Part shown: piece by piece, positions 59,046 through 64,000 of the stretch
Position numbering within the stretch: the first letter of the stretch is position 1
Layout: each line of letters opens with the position of its first letter
Assembly: GCA_039602395.1 (NCBI GenBank)
Contig: JBCNJP010000008.1
Location: forward strand, 68,225,095 to 68,289,094
Reading direction: 5' to 3'
DNA: 64,000 nucleotides
Source of the DNA: Deinandra increscens subsp. villosa
Lineage: Eukaryota > Streptophyta > Magnoliopsida > Asterales > Asteraceae
The notes under the pieces: model-generated
What the model was told of the DNA's origin: nothing
The model's database searches: none
The model's input: only the letters and a program-made list of their open reading frames with translations
Translations under genes and position numbers: made by a program

Positions 59046-59211
59046 TGTAACAGCCCAGACCCGTCGCAACCAAGATATTGTCCGCTTTGGCAGCCGGCAT
59101 GCCCTCAGGCATCCGCCCCTCACGGTTTTAAAACGCGTCTTGGTGGGGGAGGTATCCACACCCTTATAAAGGCATGCTTAGTTCTCCTCCCCACCAATGT
59201 GGGATGTTACA
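59046..59211 (-). repeat. Short LTR (166 bp), 5' copy of the outer element
   Basis: Near-identical partner of 36651-36816. The TATA-like ctttataaggg on the minus strand is about 45 bp from its outer edge. Confidence 0.85.
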
Positions 59212-59962
59212 CCACCACTACCATCACCGCCACCAACACCACCACCACCACCACCATGGCCACCACCACCATCACCGCCACCAACTCCACCACCAACACC
59301 ACCGCCACCACTAACACCACCACCATACCACCACCACACACCACCACCAACACCACCACCACCCTCGCCACCACACTACCACCACCACCATCACCACCAC
59401 CACACCACCGTCACCACCACCACCACCATCACCACCACCACCACACCACCACCAACACCACCACCACCCCCAACACCACACTACACCACAACCACACCAC
59501 CGCTACCACCACCACTACCATCACCGCCACCGCCACCACCGCCACCACCACCACACCACCACCACCGCCACCACTAACACCACCACTACACTACCACCAC
59601 CCCCACCACCATCACACCACCACCACCACCACTACCATCACTGCCACCAACACCACTACCACCACACCATTACCACCACCGCCACCAACACCACCACCAC
59701 CACCGCCACCACTAACACCATCACTACACCACCACCACCACACTACCACCATCACACCACCACACCACCACCACTACCATCACCGCCACCAACATCACTA
59801 CCACCACACCATTACCACCACCATCACCATCACCGGCACCAACACCACCACCACCACCACCACCACCACCATCACCACCACCATCACCACCACCACCACC
59901 CCCACCCCACCACCACCAACACCACCACCACCACCCCCACCACCACCCCACCACCACCACCA
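59212..59962 (+). repeat. CCA trinucleotide array, right part
   Basis: About 750 bp of degenerate CCA with ACC, CAT and CGC variants. It carries a 341-codon frame of Thr, Pro and His that follows only from the repeat. It is the other half of 36485-36650. Confidence 0.92.
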
Positions 59963-60312
59963 TTTTACTTATGTTTTTATGTTATTGATATTTGGTTTAA
60001 TTATTGTATTTATATTACAGTTTGAACGTTGAATGACTTTAATTTAGTAAGATAAGTTTGACAGTTATATATTTTTTAGTTTTTGCAGACAGTGTCAAGT
60101 TTATAAAACAAACAGTCTTATATTTTCAGATTACAGATCTTCAGACCACATCTTTAGCTGCAGACATGAAATCAAACTGCAGACAGTTTTTTTCTGCAAA
60201 AACAAACAGCCTCTTAAAGAGAAAACAAGAACCTACATTCAAATCTTTAATGAAAATGGTGTGAGAATCAGACAAAAAAATCATTTAATAGGTGGCGAAC
60301 CATCATGAGATT

Positions 60313-60760
60313 TGTTGAAACTCTATAACCCTTCCCGAGAGAGTGTAACCGTTGACGATTATAACCTTCACAGTTAGATATTATCAGTATTACTATAAGT
60401 TGCCACCGATATATCCAGGTTACTATTGTCAATGTTGGGTTATATTTTTAGGTTGTTGCATAAGGTTGTTATTTTGGTTATTGGTTTGCGAAATGTACTA
60501 ACCATATCACAGAATAGTGTTCTGCGAATTGTCAAAAAATTCTGCGAAATGTCAGAACTTATGAGCTGCGAAATGTGTGAAGACATTTTGCAACCCCTAA
60601 GTCTATAAATAGTGATGTCAACCTCATTTGTGAGGTTCACGATTATGAGTTACAGACTTACTGTGATAGATTTCGAGATTTAGAGAGAGATTCCGGGTTA
60701 GGGAGAGAAAGAGATTGAGTGTGTGTATAGACATTCTTAGCATGATTCATCATATAATTG
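60313..60760 (+). repeat. LTR-like fragment with TGCGAAATG motif
   Basis: The motif tgcgaaatg or tgcgaattg occurs four times (60486-60580), plus an inverted attttgca. A TATA box (tataaatag, 60604-60612) follows on the + strand, then a leader with gagagaaagagattg. The start near tgttgaaactctataac is a guess. Copia-like in size, but no coding partner is present. Confidence 0.45.
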
Positions 60761-61119
60761 ACGATCACTGAAGATTATTCTCATTTCTCTTTAATCTAGA
60801 TATGTGTTTAAATCTGTTCTCATCAAATTCATCTTCATCTTCGTGTTTCTCTTCATTTCATATGTGAAACTCATAGATCGAGTTTTTCTATGTGATTCTA
60901 ATCCGAATTGAGTTTAGATCCACTTTCAGGACCTACAGTCAATAGTAACTTACTATTGACGACAAAGTTGCTAATAATTAATAGTAACTTATTGCTCATC
61001 CCACTTGTCACTAGTGATCAAGTTGTGGCTGATCTCAATTACCGCTAATGTTGGTAGCACCTTGCTACTAATAATCAACTGCCATTGAATATTATTTTCA
61101 TACAACTTTTCATCATTCA

Positions 61120-61954
61120 TATCATACAATTCGAATCAACTCTTTAACGCAAATCAATTGCCCCCTTGGACCTTGACGTGCTATGGTTGTACACGTAAAA
61201 TAAGCTTTAAATTTATAAGAAATGATAATTAGGTTATACACATAAACACTTAAAGGGAAGTATATAGTTAGGATAATAACCAATGGCCTCGTTGGTTCAT
61301 AAAATCTAATGGAATTGAAAAAAAAATTATTAGAAAACGCGAATAAAATAGAACTGAAAAGTTTTCCACCATTTTCCATCAAACAATTTATTTTATTACT
61401 CCTTCCATGTTTTGAAGGAGTTCTCAATCTTACAATGTAAAGTTTGAAAACTAATAAAAAACCCTCATGATTTCTTACCTTTCATAGAATAAACTTTTTT
61501 ACTCGTTCAGGAAAAATTGTTAAAACTAAAGTCATAAACCTCTATTGGGGAAGAATAGTGGACATTAGTTTTAACGTTTTTTTGTCTGGTCGTCCCTGAA
61601 TGAGTAATAAGAGATCGAGGCCAAAGTCTCGACTTGTCACATTTAATAAACGCACAAGAAAACCTAACCCAACAAAAATATATTCTTCAATCTATGTAAA
61701 GATAAACAAACCTTAATTTTCTAGACCGGTTATTTAAAAGAGAAAAGGAACATGTAAAATAAAATTAAACAATTTTTAAAGTTATCACCAAATCATACAT
61801 CTTCATTCATACGAAAAGGGAAATATTATTTATTTTGAAAGGGAAATATATATTTATAGTAAATTAGATAATATAAAATATAATATGGAACCAAATAATC
61901 ATATAAAATTTTTAAAATTCGGAGGGCATTTGGAAAAAAAGTTGGTGATAGCTC
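61120..61954. other. Gene-free A/T-rich stretch
   Basis: No coding frame over about 100 codons and no domain recognised. Confidence 0.45.
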
Positions 61955-61984
61955 ATTGGAAGAGTATATTCCTCATTTCTTTAT

Positions 61985-62480
61985 CAGTGACGAATACAGA
62001 ACTTTTAAGTATGGGGGGCAAAAATTTCGACTAGTCATAACAAATTGGGTTAAAAAGAGAATAAATAATATTAAATAGTTAAATATATTTCTAAAGAGTA
62101 GTTAATCAAAATATAATTGAAAAAATCCATTTTTTATGATTATCGTCTATGTTTTTTGTTGCTTTAGAAACGATCAAAATAAATATATAATAGTTAAAAA
62201 TGTCGAGGATAATGAAGCTTTTTATTTTTTATATTAAAAAGCCTATAGAAAGTTAGTTTTTTCAGCCTAAACTATAAAGTGTGTCAGACCATTTTCTTTT
62301 GCAGTCATGTTTAAAGACAAAAGTGCCCCTCAAAAGTCTAAAAAGATGCTCACATAAGCTTATTTGGTGCCCCTAAAATTCCCGAAATACTCTTATTTTC
62401 ATCCATTTTAGCTGCAAATTGTTGGTTTTCTTACTACTGGTGACCGATGTACGGGGGTCGTATCCACCCCGTACTTATGA
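61985..62480. mobile_element. hAT-like insert between 30-bp direct repeats
   Basis: The left end cagtgacgaatacagaactt followed by ggggggcaaaaatttcga resembles plant hAT termini. The right part (tacgggggtcgtatccaccc) does not pair clearly with it. A 30-bp sequence beginning attggaagagtatattcc flanks it exactly on both sides (61955-61984 and 62481-62510), far longer than the 8 bp of hAT elements. Confidence 0.45.
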
Positions 62481-62704
62481 ATTGGAAGAGTATATTCCTC
62501 ATTTCTTTATATTATCTTCTTAGATTAGATTCCATTCATATATTAAGCATCCATGCATGGCCTACTTGTACCTTATATTATAATTTCTTGTACCGTTATT
62601 CTTGATTTTTTTTAAAAGAAGCATCTAGATTTTATCTAATCGATTCATCATGGGTCCTGCTATTCACACCGGGTCATTTATTGATCTGCATCGGTCCTAT
62701 GCGA

Positions 62705-63292
62705 GGCATTGAGGCCTCCACGCCCCATTTAAGTTTTAAAATAAAATTCATGTTAACTTAACTAGTTTTATTATTTAAAAAAGACAAACGAGCAAAGAGT
62801 ACGACTAACGAGTAACATATAACGAGTATTATTTTTTTAAAAACCTCAAACGAGCAACGAGCAAAGAGTAACGAGTAACGAGTATTATTATTTAAAAAAG
62901 TCTAACAAGTAACATACTCGTTACTCGTTACTCGTTACTCGTTACTCGTTACTCGTTACTCTTTGCTCGTTGCTCGTTGCTCGTTTGACCTTTTCAAAAA
63001 AATAATACTCGTTATATATTACTCGTTAGTTGTACTTTTTGCTCGTTTGCGTTTTTTAAATAATAAAACTAGTTATTTGTTACTCGTTACTCGTTTGACT
63101 TTTTTAAATAATACTCGTTACTCATTACTCTTTGCTCGTTGCTCGTTTGACATTTAAAAAAAAAATAATACTCGTTATATGTTACTCGTTAGTCGTACTC
63201 TTTGCTCGTTTGCCTTTTTTAAATAATAAAACTAGTTAATTTAACATGAATTTTATTTTAAGACTTAAATGGGGCGTGGAGGCCTCAATGCC
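62705..63292. mobile_element. Foldback element with inverted (TTACTCG)n repeats
   Basis: The ends ggcattgaggcctccacgcc and its inverted copy close a long imperfect palindrome (also pairing ttttaaaataaaattcatg and ttattatttaaaaaa). The interior is made of the heptamer ttactcg or its relatives ttgctcg and tttgctcg, one orientation left of about 62915 and the other to the right. No coding capacity. Confidence 0.75.
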
Positions 63293-63345
63293 CCGTTTAG
63301 GACCTAAATGGGGCGTGGAGGTCTCAATGCCCCGTTTAGGACCGG
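63265..63345. repeat. Two tandem copies of a GGGGCGTGGAGG unit
   Basis: taaatggggcgtggagg, then tcaatgccccgtttagg, occurs twice with a period near 40 bp. The first copy forms the right terminus of the foldback element. Confidence 0.75.
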
Positions 63346-64000
63346 TGCAAGGAAAAAAAATTCTGGTGCGAATAGAACAGGGCTTCATCATAGATGCACT
63401 TCGTGAAAATTTAAAGCACAATAATTTAACTGAGAAGTAAATCGTTGGAAAATTGATTTTAATAATTATAACTTTTACCTGGTGATCGTTAATAATCCAA
63501 TTGACAATATATTAACTGGTCCTAACTATCTAGTTATTTAACGTAGTTAGTTTCTCATTAAATGTTTGTGGGTTTTTTGTTTTGACCAGAGATAGACGAT
63601 TAATATGAATATATAGGAACTCATATCAATTTTTAATTTTGTGTGTGAATTTAAGCAAAACATGAATAGGGGATAAAATTGAACTGGAGAAAGTTTTAAT
63701 ATACCATTTACTTCGATTCACAGACAAAATTGATAACTAAAATAAGTTTCTCTTCATCGTTTACCTCTAGTCCAAGCAAGAATATTCTCAATTGGAATTA
63801 CTATGGTCAATAAATAAAAGTTAAGATTATTAAAATTTATTTTTTAAAAATCATTTACTATTAAACTATCCTTTTAAATTCATAAGTTATTATTGATTAT
63901 ATAATCATGTAAAAGGTATATGTAAATCATGTCTACGTAAATTTGTTTAAATTCATATAAATATAATCACGTAACATGTATATAATTATTTAATACGTAG
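63346..64000. other. Gene-free A/T-rich right edge
   Basis: A short open piece (63362-63439, ending EQGFIIDALRENLKHNNLTEK) is not recognised. Otherwise nothing coding. Confidence 0.4.

Larger units (their letters stand above)
36651..59211 (-). mobile_element. Outer short-LTR retroelement enclosing a nested retrotransposon tower
   Basis: Bounded by 166-bp LTRs in the same orientation. Beside the right LTR is a primer-binding site (59031-59043) and beside the left LTR a polypurine-like tract. The 5-bp flanks are ccacc on both sides, but the CCA array makes that match weak evidence by itself. The interior holds a Pro/Gln-rich ORF, a broken Ty3 gag-pol, a tandem LTR pair of another family, a complete chromovirus and a solo LTR. 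Which of these belonged to the original element is unclear, and the left inner junction looks chimeric. Confidence 0.7.

Noticed and set aside
59007..60032. 341-codon Thr/Pro/His-rich open frame
   Set aside because: It runs through a degenerate CCA array, which lacks stops in several frames on both strands. The first part is short-LTR sequence. No evidence of a real gene.
62929..62965. Heptamer (TTACTCG)n as an interstitial telomere
   Set aside because: The plant telomere unit is TTTAGGG. This heptamer is different and is organised as an inverted foldback repeat.

Overview
The window reads as nuclear DNA of a flowering plant, most likely a eudicot. The signs are AT-rich intergenic sequence, spliced genes with GT-AG introns, and several classes of plant transposon. 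The style of the repeats suggests Asteraceae or a relative, but that is inference and no database was searched. A 500-N scaffold gap lies at 11293-11792.

Only two host genes are well supported. They are paralogous GARP/G2-like (HHO/NIGT1-type) transcription-factor genes on the + strand, about 30 kb apart (1837-4362 and 31895-34410). Each has five exons, and they encode 361 and 363 residues with identical DNA-binding domains. They sit inside a direct segmental duplication: 1 to about 6930 matches 29522 to about 35950. The two copies therefore act as filled-site and empty-site controls. Copy 2 carries a hAT element with an 8-bp target duplication (30162-30667) that copy 1 lacks. Copy 1 carries a cluster of small elements inside a TA microsatellite (4885-5923) that copy 2 lacks.

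Between the copies (6.9-29.5 kb) almost everything is transposon-derived. In order: a complete-looking 4.3-kb non-autonomous Helitron (6934-11273), a MULE with 9-bp target duplication (13333-14230), a decayed copia RT/RNase H (15690-16634), another long-TIR element (17789-18458), a hairpin element with a perfect 101-bp stem plus two further TA-nested MITEs (20741-21532), a second Helitron-like end (21578), a copia RNase H and LTR remnant (23230-23987), an 853-bp hAT (24876-25728) and a 2.7-kb Ty3 LTR with primer site (26263-29026).

The right half is a nested retrotransposon tower, 36651-59211. An outer element with 166-bp LTRs sits in a CCA trinucleotide array. It contains a Pro/Gln-rich ORF split by a 3.85-kb solo LTR (54516-58367, target duplication gagtc), and a broken Ty3 gag-pol split by a complete young chromovirus (42757-52381, target duplication ctatt). 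The chromovirus has an intact 1527-residue polyprotein and nearly identical 2.35-kb LTRs. Next to the broken pol lies a tandem pair of another LTR family.

The most interesting pattern is shared by six unrelated LTR-like regions. Each carries its own short motif, usually dyad-symmetric, reiterated just upstream of a TATA box on the transcribed strand. The motif differs from family to family but the layout is the same. From 60 kb to the end there are only LTR, hAT-like and foldback remnants.
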